Source: Legionella fairfieldensis ATCC 49588 (GTDB lineage: Bacteria; Pseudomonadota; Gammaproteobacteria; Legionellales; Legionellaceae). Taken from it: 64,000 nucleotides of DNA. Below the pieces are notes generated by a model that searched no databases, was not told the origin of the DNA, and saw only the letters and a program-made list of their open reading frames with translations. The translations under genes were made by a program, and so were the position numbers. Positions 56,960 through 64,000 of this stretch are shown here, piece by piece. How positions within the stretch are numbered: position 1 is the first letter of the stretch; each line of letters opens with the position of its first letter. The stretch lies in contig NZ_JHYC01000008.1 in assembly GCF_000621525.1 (NCBI RefSeq), positions 1-64,000 on the forward strand. The letters run 5' to 3'.

Positions 56960-58255
56960 TTAACATAGGGAGCAACCGATTTTTTTCTTCAATGAAGAAC
57001 TCGTTTTTATTTCTTTTGATGGAGAAAAAAATTGTGCACTATTTATTTCTTGAATCTTATTTTTTTGGAATTGATCTATTTTTTCTTCTACCAGATTCCT
57101 GGCTGAGTTTATATCATCAGACTCTTGTAACCCTAATTCTTCACAAGCCTGCTGTACTTTTTTGTCGTTAATTAATAACATCATCTTGTTTTTAGTTTTG
57201 GCATCTATTGGTAAATCCAAGAGGCTTAATACAGTGTACTTAATAATTTTTTCCGCATTTCGAATGATCGCTTTTCTTTGTTGATAATTACTTAAAATAT
57301 CTTCTCTCTCTGTAGGATATTTAGCTAATAAATGATCTTTATGTCTCGTTGCTTCTTCTATATCTTTTATTGATCTAAACTCATCATAAAAAGAATCTGT
57401 TTTTTCTAAAAGATTAGTCAATGTTACTTCTAACTCATCCAATGAAGGGCGCTGCTCGATCACTTGATTTGTACAGGCATTCATTAGTTGAGTAATCTCC
57501 GTGTTTGATAGCTTATTTTTTGTTTGCAAAATACTCATCATGACACCTAATATATAGACGTCCATGGAGGGGGAAGCAGGAGAAGGAGGGATTTCCTGCC
57601 GGAACCAACATTCGGGTGGAAAATATTTGAATTTTTCAATCAAATTATATTTAGTGCTCATATCCTTAGAGAAGAATAAAGAGGGCAGAAGCTCGCCTTT
57701 TTTTCTTGAAAATCCGCCATCCAACAGGAAGCTTTCTTTGCTTTTTTCATTATAAACGATATTGTCTTCCTTTAAGTCGATGATTATTAGTCCTCGACTA
57801 TGAGCATATTTTAATGCCTTAACTGCTGAAAGATATATTTGTATAAAATTGTTTGAATTTCTAATTGATAACTCGGAATAAAGTGTCCCAAAAATTTCAG
57901 GAACAACTAATCGATAACTTTCTTTGTCCATCAATGAAAAGTTTTTTTCATCAATAGTCATCTCCGGAACAATTAATTGACAGGTATTTTGTTTTATCTT
58001 AAACAATCGAGTCTTTTCTCTTGGGTAAATCGTTCGATAAAACCAATATTTATGGAACACCTCTTCCGCATCTATCTCCTTGTTTTGGGGAGATAAAATG
58101 ACTCTTGATTTATTTGTAGAGGATGAAAACAAACGGACTATACAATAACTTCCTTCTCCTTTTGATTCACGGAAAGTATAGGTGTCTTTGTTATTTTCAT
58201 CGTCACTTTCATAGGTTGAATCTTTGTCTTCGGGGCTAATGTATCTTTGAGGCAT
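56960..58255 (-). CDS. Kinase-like protein with C-terminal CaaX box (CSLC)
   Basis: A 431-residue eukaryotic-like protein kinase fold. A Gly-rich loop lies at about 32-39 (SKGEGSYC), the catalytic loop is IIIDLKEDNIVYN (157-169, Asp 160 and Asn 165), the Mg motif reads DGG (179-181) in place of DFG, and MDVYILGVMM corresponds to the F helix. The usual VAIK Lys is not obvious (RVILSP). A helical C-terminal part of about 150 residues follows. The protein ends SSLKKKIGCSLC: a polybasic stretch and a CaaX box (C428), as used by Legionella effectors for host prenylation. It is 62% or so like the neighbour at 58536, by eye. AT-rich, with a PmrA-like box upstream. Confidence 0.75.
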   Translation of the reverse strand: MPQRYISPEDKDSTYESDDENNKDTYTFRESKGEGSYCIVRLFSSSTNKSRVILSPQNKEIDAEEVFHKYWFYRTIYPREKTRLFKIKQNTCQLIVPEMTIDEKNFSLMDKESYRLVVPEIFGTLYSELSIRNSNNFIQIYLSAVKALKYAHSRGLIIIDLKEDNIVYNEKSKESFLLDGGFSRKKGELLPSLFFSKDMSTKYNLIEKFKYFPPECWFRQEIPPSPASPSMDVYILGVMMSILQTKNKLSNTEITQLMNACTNQVIEQRPSLDELEVTLTNLLEKTDSFYDEFRSIKDIEEATRHKDHLLAKYPTEREDILSNYQQRKAIIRNAEKIIKYTVLSLLDLPIDAKTKNKMMLLINDKKVQQACEELGLQESDDINSARNLVEEKIDQFQKNKIQEINSAQFFSPSKEIKTSSSLKKKIGCSLC

Positions 58256-58285
58256 AGGTTTTATTAATTGTTAAATAATGCAAAT

Positions 58286-58318
58286 AGAATAACTGTTTAA
58301 TCTTAACCCATTATTAAA
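58286..58318 (-). promoter_or_regulatory. PmrA-like box and -10 of the first kinase-like gene
   Basis: On the minus strand: TTTAAT (58318-58313), 5 nt, GTTAAG (58307-58302), 10 nt, TATTCT (58291-58286), 31 nt before the ATG. The TTAA cores are 11 bp apart. Spacing and sequence match the box of the paralogue at 59921-59953. Confidence 0.55.
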
Positions 58319-58350
58319 TCAGCGCTATTATTTTTTTGTTTTCTTTGTAC

Positions 58351-58482
58351 TTGGACAAAAAAGCCATTAACGGCGAATTGCCGACGAAAGTCGGCATCCA
58401 ATTTCGTATTAAAGATTCTCGTGACAAAGTTAAACGTATCACGGAAGCGCGTTGGTCAGTGAAATCTATCATTGTGAAATAA
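58351..58482 (+). pseudogene. Possible gene fragment between the two kinase-like genes
   Basis: A frame from TTG at 58351 to TAA at 58482 encodes 43 residues rich in Lys, Arg and Ile (INGELPTKVGIQFRIKDSRD, ending VKSIIVK). It is richer in GC than the flanking genes and has no ribosome site. It looks like the 3' end of a lost gene. A small hairpin, GCCGAC-GAAA-GTCGGC at 58380-58395, lies in it, of REP-like form. I do not recognise the product. Confidence 0.35.
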
Positions 58483-58535
58483 AGCAAACTTGTGAATGAT
58501 TTAACCTCAAGTCAGATTATCTGATTCTAATAGAA

Positions 58536-59876
58536 TTAACATATTAAACAACTAACTTTTTTCTTAACAGAAGGAATCTTTTTTGTTTCTTGTGATGAAG
58601 AAAAAAATTGCGTTCTACTTCTTTCTTTAACCGCATTTGTTTGAAATTTAGCTATTTGTTCTTCTACGAAACTCACTGCTATAGTGATATCATCGGAGTC
58701 TTGTAACCCCAATTCTTTATAGGCATGTTGTAATTTTTCGTCCTCGATTAATCGCTTTATATTTTCTTCAGTATTAACATCTATCGGCAAATCCAAAAGA
58801 GCTGATTCAGTTTGCTCAATAATTTTTTCTGCATCACAAATAATTTTTTTTCTTTTTTGATAACAGCGTAAAATATTTTCTCTCTCTTCAGGATACTTAG
58901 CTAATAAATAATCTTTACGTTGTGCCGTTTTTTCCGTATTTCTAATTGATTTAAACTCATCATAAAAATCTTTTATTTCTTCTGAGAGGCTTAATTTCTC
59001 ATAATGCAGAAGAAGAGCAGTCAATTCTACTTCTAATTTTTCCAGGGAAGGGCGCTGTTCGATCACTTCATTTTTACAGGTGTTAATTAATTGAGTAATT
59101 TCGTGGCTTGACAGGTTATTTATTTCCTGCAAACGCTGCATCATTGTACCTAATGCATAGACATCCATGGAGGGAACAGCGCGAAGAGGACCGCTTTCCT
59201 CTAAAAACCAACATTCGGGAGGTAAATAATTATATTTGTTAATGTTCTTCGCTTTATTGGCAGCATCCTTACAAGCGAAGTGAGAGGATAGAAATTCTCC
59301 TTTTTTTCTTGAGAACCCTCCATCGATTAAAAAACTTTCTTTATGCTTTTCATTATAAATAATATTATTTTCTTTTAAGTCGATAATAATTATTCCCTTA
59401 CTGTGAGCGTATTTTAATACTTGAATTGCTGAAAGATAAATTTTTATAAAATATGTTGGGGTTTTTATTTCTAAAAGGGAATAAATTTTTCCAGAAATTT
59501 CTGGAACAACTAATCGGTAACTTTCTCCTTCATTGAATGAAAAAGTTTGTTCATTCGCATTAATTTCTGGGACAATCAGTTGACAGGTATTTTTGTTTTT
59601 CTTAAACAAAGAAATTTTTTCGTTGGAGTAAATAGTTCGATAAAACCAATACTTATTGAAAATTTCTTCTTCATCTATTTTTTTTCCTTCCTCTTCCTTT
59701 TTTTTCAAGGGAGATAAAATTACTTTTGATGTATTTGTTGTAGTGGATAAAAATAAACGAGCTCTATTGTAACCTCCTTTTCCTATTTTTCCCTTCCGTT
59801 TATCGAGATAATAGGTATCATTGTCACTTTCATAGGCTGACTCTTCGTCTTCTGTGCTAATATATTTTTGAGGCAT
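58536..59876 (-). CDS. Kinase-like protein with C-terminal CaaX box (CLIC)
   Basis: A 446-residue paralogue of the protein at 56960-58255. The N-terminal MPQKYISTEDEESAYESD is almost the same, and the Gly loop (IGKGGYNRA, about 31-39), catalytic loop (IIIIDLKENNIIYN, Asp 166, Asn 171), DGG (185-187) and MDVYALGTMM are conserved. A KEEEGKKIDEEE insert precedes the aC-like helix. A conserved C-terminal helical region of 150 residues follows. The end is SVKKKVSCLIC: polybasic, then CaaX with Cys 443. In AnkB of L. pneumophila the corresponding tail (CLVC) is farnesylated in the host. The catalytic His/Arg before Asp are replaced by Ile, so activity is uncertain. Confidence 0.75.
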   Translation of the reverse strand: MPQKYISTEDEESAYESDNDTYYLDKRKGKIGKGGYNRARLFLSTTTNTSKVILSPLKKKEEEGKKIDEEEIFNKYWFYRTIYSNEKISLFKKNKNTCQLIVPEINANEQTFSFNEGESYRLVVPEISGKIYSLLEIKTPTYFIKIYLSAIQVLKYAHSKGIIIIDLKENNIIYNEKHKESFLIDGGFSRKKGEFLSSHFACKDAANKAKNINKYNYLPPECWFLEESGPLRAVPSMDVYALGTMMQRLQEINNLSSHEITQLINTCKNEVIEQRPSLEKLEVELTALLLHYEKLSLSEEIKDFYDEFKSIRNTEKTAQRKDYLLAKYPEERENILRCYQKRKKIICDAEKIIEQTESALLDLPIDVNTEENIKRLIEDEKLQHAYKELGLQDSDDITIAVSFVEEQIAKFQTNAVKERSRTQFFSSSQETKKIPSVKKKVSCLIC

Positions 59877-59920
59877 ATTTTCTTTCTAATAGTTCTTTCT
59901 AATTATTAAATTACGCAGAT

Positions 59921-59953
59921 AGTATAATAATTTTACCTTAACTAATTATTAAT
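59921..59953 (-). promoter_or_regulatory. PmrA-like box and -10 of the second kinase-like gene
   Basis: On the minus strand: ATTAAT (59953-59948), 5 nt, GTTAAG (59942-59937), 10 nt, TATACT (59926-59921), 45 nt before the ATG at 59876. The TTAA cores are 11 bp apart. It is the best of the three boxes in -10 quality. Confidence 0.55.
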
Positions 59954-60002
59954 TCGGTTTCTCCATTTGCTTCCCTGAATGTTTATTTAATAACCTATTT
60001 GT

Positions 60003-60119
60003 CAGATCGAAGCTCTTTATAGAAAAGGTGAACTTCAGCAAGGAACATTTATTTTAGATTCTTTAAGAGAAAGTTTGAAGGAGCTATGTGAGCGGCCTTC
60101 TAAGCTTGATAAAAAGTAA
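60003..60119 (+). pseudogene. Possible 3' remnant of an unknown gene
   Basis: A frame without ATG, from 60003 to a TAA at 60117-60119, encodes 38 residues (QIEALYRKGELQQGTFILDS, ending PSKLDKK), amphipathic and charged. It runs into the hairpin before higB. It could be the end of a gene displaced by the kinase-like genes, or chance. Confidence 0.25.
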
Positions 60120-60136
60120 CTTATAGGTTACTTTTT
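60111..60136 (+). promoter_or_regulatory. Perfect inverted repeat just before higB
   Basis: AAAAAGTAAC (60111-60120) and GTTACTTTTT (60127-60136) form a perfect 10-bp inverted repeat with a 6-nt spacer, ending 4 nt before the toxin ATG. It may be the operator bound by the antitoxin, or a hairpin limiting toxin translation. Confidence 0.45.
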
Positions 60137-60140
60137 AAAT

Positions 60141-60470
60141 ATGAAAATAAAAATTGCATCTTATATAACAAAAGACGGCATTGATCCATTTGCTAAATGG
60201 TTTGATAAACTAAATGCTATTGCTGCCGCAAAGGTATCTACGGCGCTATATCGTATGGAGTTAGGAAATTATTCTAATGTCAAATCTCTGGGGAATGGTG
60301 TTTTTGAATATAAGATTGATTTTGGCCCTGGATATCGTATATATTTTGGACAAGATGGTGAGGAACTAGTGATTTTAGTGGGTGGTGGATCAAAAAAGCA
60401 ACAGGATAAAGATATTAAAATCGCTAAAAATTATTGGCAAGAGTATACGTTAGCAAAAAGACGAGGGTAG
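60141..60470 (+). CDS. HigB/RelE-family toxin (Gp49-like)
   Basis: A 109-residue basic protein of the phage-Gp49-like/HigB subgroup of RelE toxins. It shows PFAKWFDKLNAIAAAKVSTA, LYRMELGNYSNVKSLGNGVF, YKIDFGPGYRIYFG (the core strand with the conserved Arg and Tyr) and ILVGGGSKKQQDKDI. Family members cleave mRNA on the ribosome. It lies 4 nt before its antitoxin, in the toxin-first order that is usual for HigBA. The pair is alone between the kinase-like genes and carB. Confidence 0.85.
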   Translation: MKIKIASYITKDGIDPFAKWFDKLNAIAAAKVSTALYRMELGNYSNVKSLGNGVFEYKIDFGPGYRIYFGQDGEELVILVGGGSKKQQDKDIKIAKNYWQEYTLAKRRG

Positions 60471-60474
60471 TATT

Positions 60475-60792
60475 ATGGCCTTAACAAGAGAGTTTAAAAG
60501 TACCATCCGAGACAGAGCTCAAAAAGACTCTGAATTTAGAAAGGCTCTATTAATCGAGGCTGTTAATTCTTTATTAGCAGATGAGCTTGATGTCGCAAAG
60601 TCTTTATTAAAAGATTATATTAATGCATCTATTTTATTTGAGCCCTTAGCAGAAAGGGTTCATAAAAATAGTAAAAGTTTACAAAGAATGTTTAGTCCCA
60701 AGGGCAACCCTACGGCGCAGTCATTATTTTCAGTTATTCATGTTCTGCAAGAAGCAGAGGGAATAAGGCTTACTGTAAACGAAACGCATTAA
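60475..60792 (+). CDS. HigA-type HTH antitoxin
   Basis: A 105-residue HTH protein of the addiction-module antidote family. The first half is helical (SEFRKALLIEAVNSLLADEL, VAKSLLKDYINASILFEPLA), and the second half is an XRE-like HTH in which KNSKSLQRMFSPKGNPTAQS takes the recognition-helix position, followed by LFSVIHVLQEAEGIRL. Such antitoxins bind the toxin and repress their own promoter. It starts 4 nt after the toxin stop. Confidence 0.82.
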   Translation: MALTREFKSTIRDRAQKDSEFRKALLIEAVNSLLADELDVAKSLLKDYINASILFEPLAERVHKNSKSLQRMFSPKGNPTAQSLFSVIHVLQEAEGIRLTVNETH

Positions 60793-61214
60793 ATTTGATA
60801 GGTAACGAGACCACATCAGGTTAAAGGGGTAAAGGGGTAAAAGCCCGGGCACACCTAAAACATTTCGCGGCAGCAACTGAACCTGAAGTAATGCACACTT
60901 CGTTAACTTAAGCGCAACGTTTCATCAGGTTGACTGCGTTTAGTTCCTGCTCCAAAAGAAACTGCTGATGCCACAAACTGGTTTCAAATTGCTGAACTAA
61001 TCGCATGAGTGTGGGTTTATCCACAGAATGAATTAATTTTTTACAATACCATTATTAATAAAAAAAGAAGGATAAAGATCACTTATACGAATCTAAATTT
61101 TATGTGCTCTAAAAACGTTTCTGCAGAAAACAAATAATAAGAAATAAAAAGAGCCGCTATAATCTCCAGCTAAAATTAGGTAAAATAAGCCACTTTTATT
61201 ACCTTGATGGTCTC
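60793..61214. other. 422-bp gap before carB
   Basis: No established gene is seen. A minus-strand frame from 61024 (GTG) to 60908 encodes 38 residues (VDKPTLMRLVQQFETSLWHQ, ending NLMKRCA), or 32 from the ATG at 61006; it lacks a convincing ribosome site and could be a gene remnant. The middle part is GC-richer than the flanks. The carB promoter lies at the right end. Confidence 0.35.
61158..61203 (+). promoter_or_regulatory. Putative -10 and inverted repeat upstream of carB
   Basis: TATAAT at 61158-61163 is a perfect -10 hexamer, with no good -35 element at 17 bp. An imperfect inverted repeat, GGTAAAATAAG (61179-61189) / CTTTTATTACC (61193-61203), follows it and ends 11 nt before the carB ATG. 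The repeat could be a regulator site or form an RNA hairpin at the ribosome site. Confidence 0.4.
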
Positions 61215-64000
61215 ATGCCAAAGCGAACTGATATCCAATCCATCCTTATTCTTGGAGCAGGACCCATTGTTATTGGGCAAGCTTGTGAGTTTGATTATTC
61301 TGGCACTCAAGCAGTGCGTGCATTAAAAGAAGAAGGATACCGAGTCATCCTCGTCAATTCAAATCCAGCAACCATTATGACGGATCCGGAACTTGCCGAT
61401 GCGACGTACATTGAGCCGGTTCAATGGCAGGAAGTAGCACGAATTATTGAAAAAGAACGGCCAGATGCTTTATTGCCGACAATGGGTGGGCAAACTGCAC
61501 TTAATTGTGCATTGGATCTGGTTCGTGAAGGCGTGTTGGCCAAGTATTCTGTCGAAATGATAGGCGCTAGTCGTGAAGCGATTGATCGAGCAGAGGATAG
61601 GGACAAGTTTCGCCAGCTTATGAAAAAAATTGGTTTGGAAATGCCTCGTTCAGCAATCGCTCATTCACTGGAAGAAGCCTTTCAGGTGCAGGCTCAACTT
61701 GGATTTCCGACTATTATCCGTCCTTCATTTACCATGGGTGGCAGTGGCGGAGGTATTGCTTACAATCGAGAAGAGTTTGAAGAAATTTGTACTCGGGGTC
61801 TGGAACTATCCCCAACCCATGAATTATTGATTGATGAATCTGTTCTGGGCTGGAAAGAGTTTGAAATGGAAGTAGTGCGAGATAAAAATGATAATTGTAT
61901 CATTGTCTGCACTATTGAAAATTTAGACCCAATGGGTGTACATACCGGTGACTCCATCACAGTGGCTCCCGCTCAAACGTTAACCGACAAAGAGTTTCAA
62001 CGGATGCGTGATGCGGCAATCAAAGTGTTACGTGCAGTAGGGGTAGACACAGGTGGATCAAATGTGCAATTTGCCATTAATCCTGAAGATGGTCGTATGT
62101 TAATTGTTGAAATGAATCCTCGCGTGTCGCGTAGTTCCGCGCTGGCTTCCAAAGCAACCGGTTTTCCCATAGCAAAAATAGCGGCTAAATTGGCAATAGG
62201 TTATACGCTCGATGAATTGGACAATGAAATTACCGGGGGTAAAACCCCCGCTTCTTTTGAGCCGAGCATTGATTATGTAGTGACTAAAATACCTCGGTTT
62301 AACTTTGATAAATTTCCTCAAACCTCCAGGACATTAACTACTCAAATGAAATCTGTGGGCGAAGTAATGGCTATTGGCGCCAATTTTCAGGAGTCTTTAC
62401 AAAAAGCCATTCGCAGTCTTGAAACAGGTCAGTTCGGATTACATCCTCTTTTCAAAAAGGAAGATGATATGGCAAGGTTACGAGGTCATTTACGCGAGCC
62501 AACCCCGGATAGATTATGGTACATCGCCGATGCTTTTCGTTGTGAACTGTCGCTGGAAGAAATTTATCAGGAATCAAAAGTAGACCCCTGGTTCCTGGCG
62601 CAGATTCAGGAACTTGTTTTTTTGGAAAGTACACTATCAGGAAAACTTATTGATGAGGTGGATAAAGACACACTGCATCGGCTAAAGCGCCGCGGTTTTG
62701 CTGATGCTTATCTTGCCAGGCTACTCTATTGCAGCGAAGAGGAGGTAAGATCTCGCCGTTTGGAACTGGGCGTTGCGCCTGTTTTTAAACGGATTGATTC
62801 CTGTGCGGGAGAATTTCCTACCGATACCGCCTATCTTTATTCTTGCTATGAAACGGTTTGTGAAGCTCAACCAGAATCCGATAAGAAAAAAATCATGATT
62901 TTAGGTGGTGGACCCAATCGGATTGGCCAAGGCATTGAATTTGATTATTGTTGTGTTCATGCAGCGATGGCTTTAAGAGAAGCCGGTTATCAGACAATTA
63001 TGGTAAATTGTAATCCAGAAACGGTATCTACTGATTTTGATACGTCTGACAGACTTTATTTTGAACCGGTTACCCTTGAAGACGTTCTGGCCATTGTTGC
63101 CATTGAAAAACCCGCAGGTGTTATTGTGCATTATGGTGGTCAAACACCGCTTAAGCTGGCTCGTCAGCTGGAAGCGAATGGAGTCACTATCATTGGCACC
63201 TCGCCTGATGCCATTGATAAAGCTGAAAACAGGGAGCGCTTTCAGAAACTGGTCGCTGAACTTGGTTTGCATCAGCCTGCAAATGGTACAGTGTGTAGTG
63301 AAGAAGAGGCGCTCTTGTTGGCCAAACGTATTGGCTATCCTTTAGTAGTAAGACCTTCTTATGTATTGGGTGGCCGTGCTATGGAGATAGTCTATCAGGA
63401 AGATGATTTACGACATTATTTAGCTCATGCTGTGGAAGTATCGAATGATTCACCCGTATTATTGGATAAATTTTTAAATGACGCCATTGAAGTGGACATC
63501 GACGCGGTCTGCGATGGAGAGGACGTGATGATTGGCGCTATTATGGAACATATCGAACAGGCAGGCATCCACTCCGGCGATTCCGCTTGCACGTTACCGC
63601 CTTTTAGCTTAAGTGTGGTAGTACAACAGGATTTAATTGAGCAACTCCGGCAAATGGCATTGAAGCTGGGTGTTGTTGGGCTGATTAATGCACAATTTGC
63701 TATTCAGGCTGATGATATTTATGTGCTGGAAGTTAATCCTCGTGCCTCACGTACAGTGCCTTTTGTTTCCAAAGCAACGGGATTGGCACTGGCAAAAATT
63801 GCTGCCCGTTGTATGATAGGACAACGTTTAAAACAACAAGGTTTAAGTCAGCATTATCCCATGCCTTCGTTTTATTCCATTAAACTTCCCGTCTTTCCTT
63901 TTATCAAATTCTCAGGAGTGGATTCCATTTTAGGCCCGGAAATGAAATCAACGGGCGAAGTGATGGGTATTGCCAGACGCTTTGGTCAGGCTTATGCGAA
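61215..64000 (+). CDS. carB: Carbamoyl-phosphate synthase large subunit, 3' end cut
   Basis: The first 928 residues of CarB; E. coli CarB has 1073. The first ATP-grasp half ([20 protein letters not shown], the [13 protein letters not shown] and [14 protein letters not shown] loops, [18 protein letters not shown]) and the second half ([73 protein letters not shown]) are complete. The C-terminal allosteric domain is missing at the window edge. It makes carbamoyl phosphate for pyrimidines and arginine. No carA, encoding the glutaminase subunit, lies directly upstream; a toxin-antitoxin pair is there instead. Confidence 0.95.
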   Translation, partial: MPKRTDIQSILILGAGPIVIGQACEFDYSGTQAVRALKEEGYRVILVNSNPATIMTDPELADATYIEPVQWQEVARIIEKERPDALLPTMGGQTALNCALDLVREGVLAKYSVEMIGASREAIDRAEDRDKFRQLMKKIGLEMPRSAIAHSLEEAFQVQAQLGFPTIIRPSFTMGGSGGGIAYNREEFEEICTRGLELSPTHELLIDESVLGWKEFEMEVVRDKNDNCIIVCTIENLDPMGVHTGDSITVAPAQTLTDKEFQRMRDAAIKVLRAVGVDTGGSNVQFAINPEDGRMLIVEMNPRVSRSSALASKATGFPIAKIAAKLAIGYTLDELDNEITGGKTPASFEPSIDYVVTKIPRFNFDKFPQTSRTLTTQMKSVGEVMAIGANFQESLQKAIRSLETGQFGLHPLFKKEDDMARLRGHLREPTPDRLWYIADAFRCELSLEEIYQESKVDPWFLAQIQELVFLESTLSGKLIDEVDKDTLHRLKRRGFADAYLARLLYCSEEEVRSRRLELGVAPVFKRIDSCAGEFPTDTAYLYSCYETVCEAQPESDKKKIMILGGGPNRIGQGIEFDYCCVHAAMALREAGYQTIMVNCNPETVSTDFDTSDRLYFEPVTLEDVLAIVAIEKPAGVIVHYGGQTPLKLARQLEANGVTIIGTSPDAIDKAENRERFQKLVAELGLHQPANGTVCSEEEALLLAKRIGYPLVVRPSYVLGGRAMEIVYQEDDLRHYLAHAVEVSNDSPVLLDKFLNDAIEVDIDAVCDGEDVMIGAIMEHIEQAGIHSGDSACTLPPFSLSVVVQQDLIEQLRQMALKLGVVGLINAQFAIQADDIYVLEVNPRASRTVPFVSKATGLALAKIAARCMIGQRLKQQGLSQHYPMPSFYSIKLPVFPFIKFSGVDSILGPEMKSTGEVMGIARRFGQAYA

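Noticed and set aside
1-64000. CRISPR arrays, rRNA or tRNA genes, complete insertion sequences
   Set aside because: No spaced direct-repeat array, no rRNA sequence, no tRNA T-arm with matching cloverleaf and no transposase frame were found on reading through the window.

Overview
The window is low-GC gammaproteobacterial DNA that looks like a chromosome segment of a Legionella species or a close Legionellaceae relative. The evidence is a normal gammaproteobacterial housekeeping backbone (uvrD, glyQS, rimK, hemH, the msbA-lpxK and lptFG lipopolysaccharide genes, carB) interrupted by AT-rich genes for eukaryotic-like proteins: HEAT-repeat proteins, an F-box/ankyrin protein, a coiled-coil protein and two tandem kinase-like proteins ending in CaaX boxes. 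The species cannot be fixed from the sequence alone.

Layout. 1-5 kb: a partial gene, a small HEAT-like protein, an orphan TauD/SyrP-type dioxygenase, a membrane protein, the cbpA-cbpM co-chaperone pair and a BON-domain lipoprotein. 5.3-8.8 kb (minus): a bufferin-type RiPP metallophore operon (Cys-rich precursor, MNIO enzyme, partner protein) followed by a secreted DUF1566 protein. 9-14.7 kb: a ThiM-like kinase lacking the usual Cys, a GST, then the cytochrome c oxidase assembly block (DUF2909, SURF1, ctaA, ctaB, SCO) without coxBAC. 15-28 kb: rimK, an aspartoacylase-like gene, hemH, a cold shock gene, uvrD, dsbA-like, glyQS-gmhB-rsmJ, an acyltransferase and epmC. 28.4-31.2 kb: two putative effector genes around a small PA3496-like gene. 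31.4-34 kb: the methionine importer metNIQ. 34.1-47.4 kb (minus): a complete leucine/isovalerate and acetoacetate catabolic cluster (liuA, atoB, liuB, liuC, liuD, HMG-CoA lyase, aacS), split by a 903-aa HEAT-repeat gene with its own promoter. 47.6-49 kb: an F-box/ankyrin gene. 49-56.8 kb: pyrD, msbA, lpxK, an unassigned exported protein, lptF, lptG and a DUF218 gene. 57-60 kb: two tandem CaaX kinase-like genes. 60.1-60.8 kb: a HigBA-type toxin-antitoxin pair. 61.2 kb to the end: carB, cut by the window edge.

The most interesting signals are four. (1) Paralogous kinase-like proteins end in polybasic-CaaX tails (CSLC and CLIC), as expected of effectors lipidated by the host. (2) A shared promoter architecture, two TTAA half-sites 11 bp apart placed 9-10 bp from a -10 box, lies upstream of both kinases and of the coiled-coil gene and resembles a PmrA box. 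(3) The bufferin operon has a hairpin that covers the start codon of the maturation enzyme. (4) The HEAT-repeat gene, with 39-residue units nearly identical in DNA, is inserted in the leucine cluster, and palindromic intergenic elements sit at the cluster's other junctions. All functional assignments are by recognition of motifs and gene order; no database search was possible.
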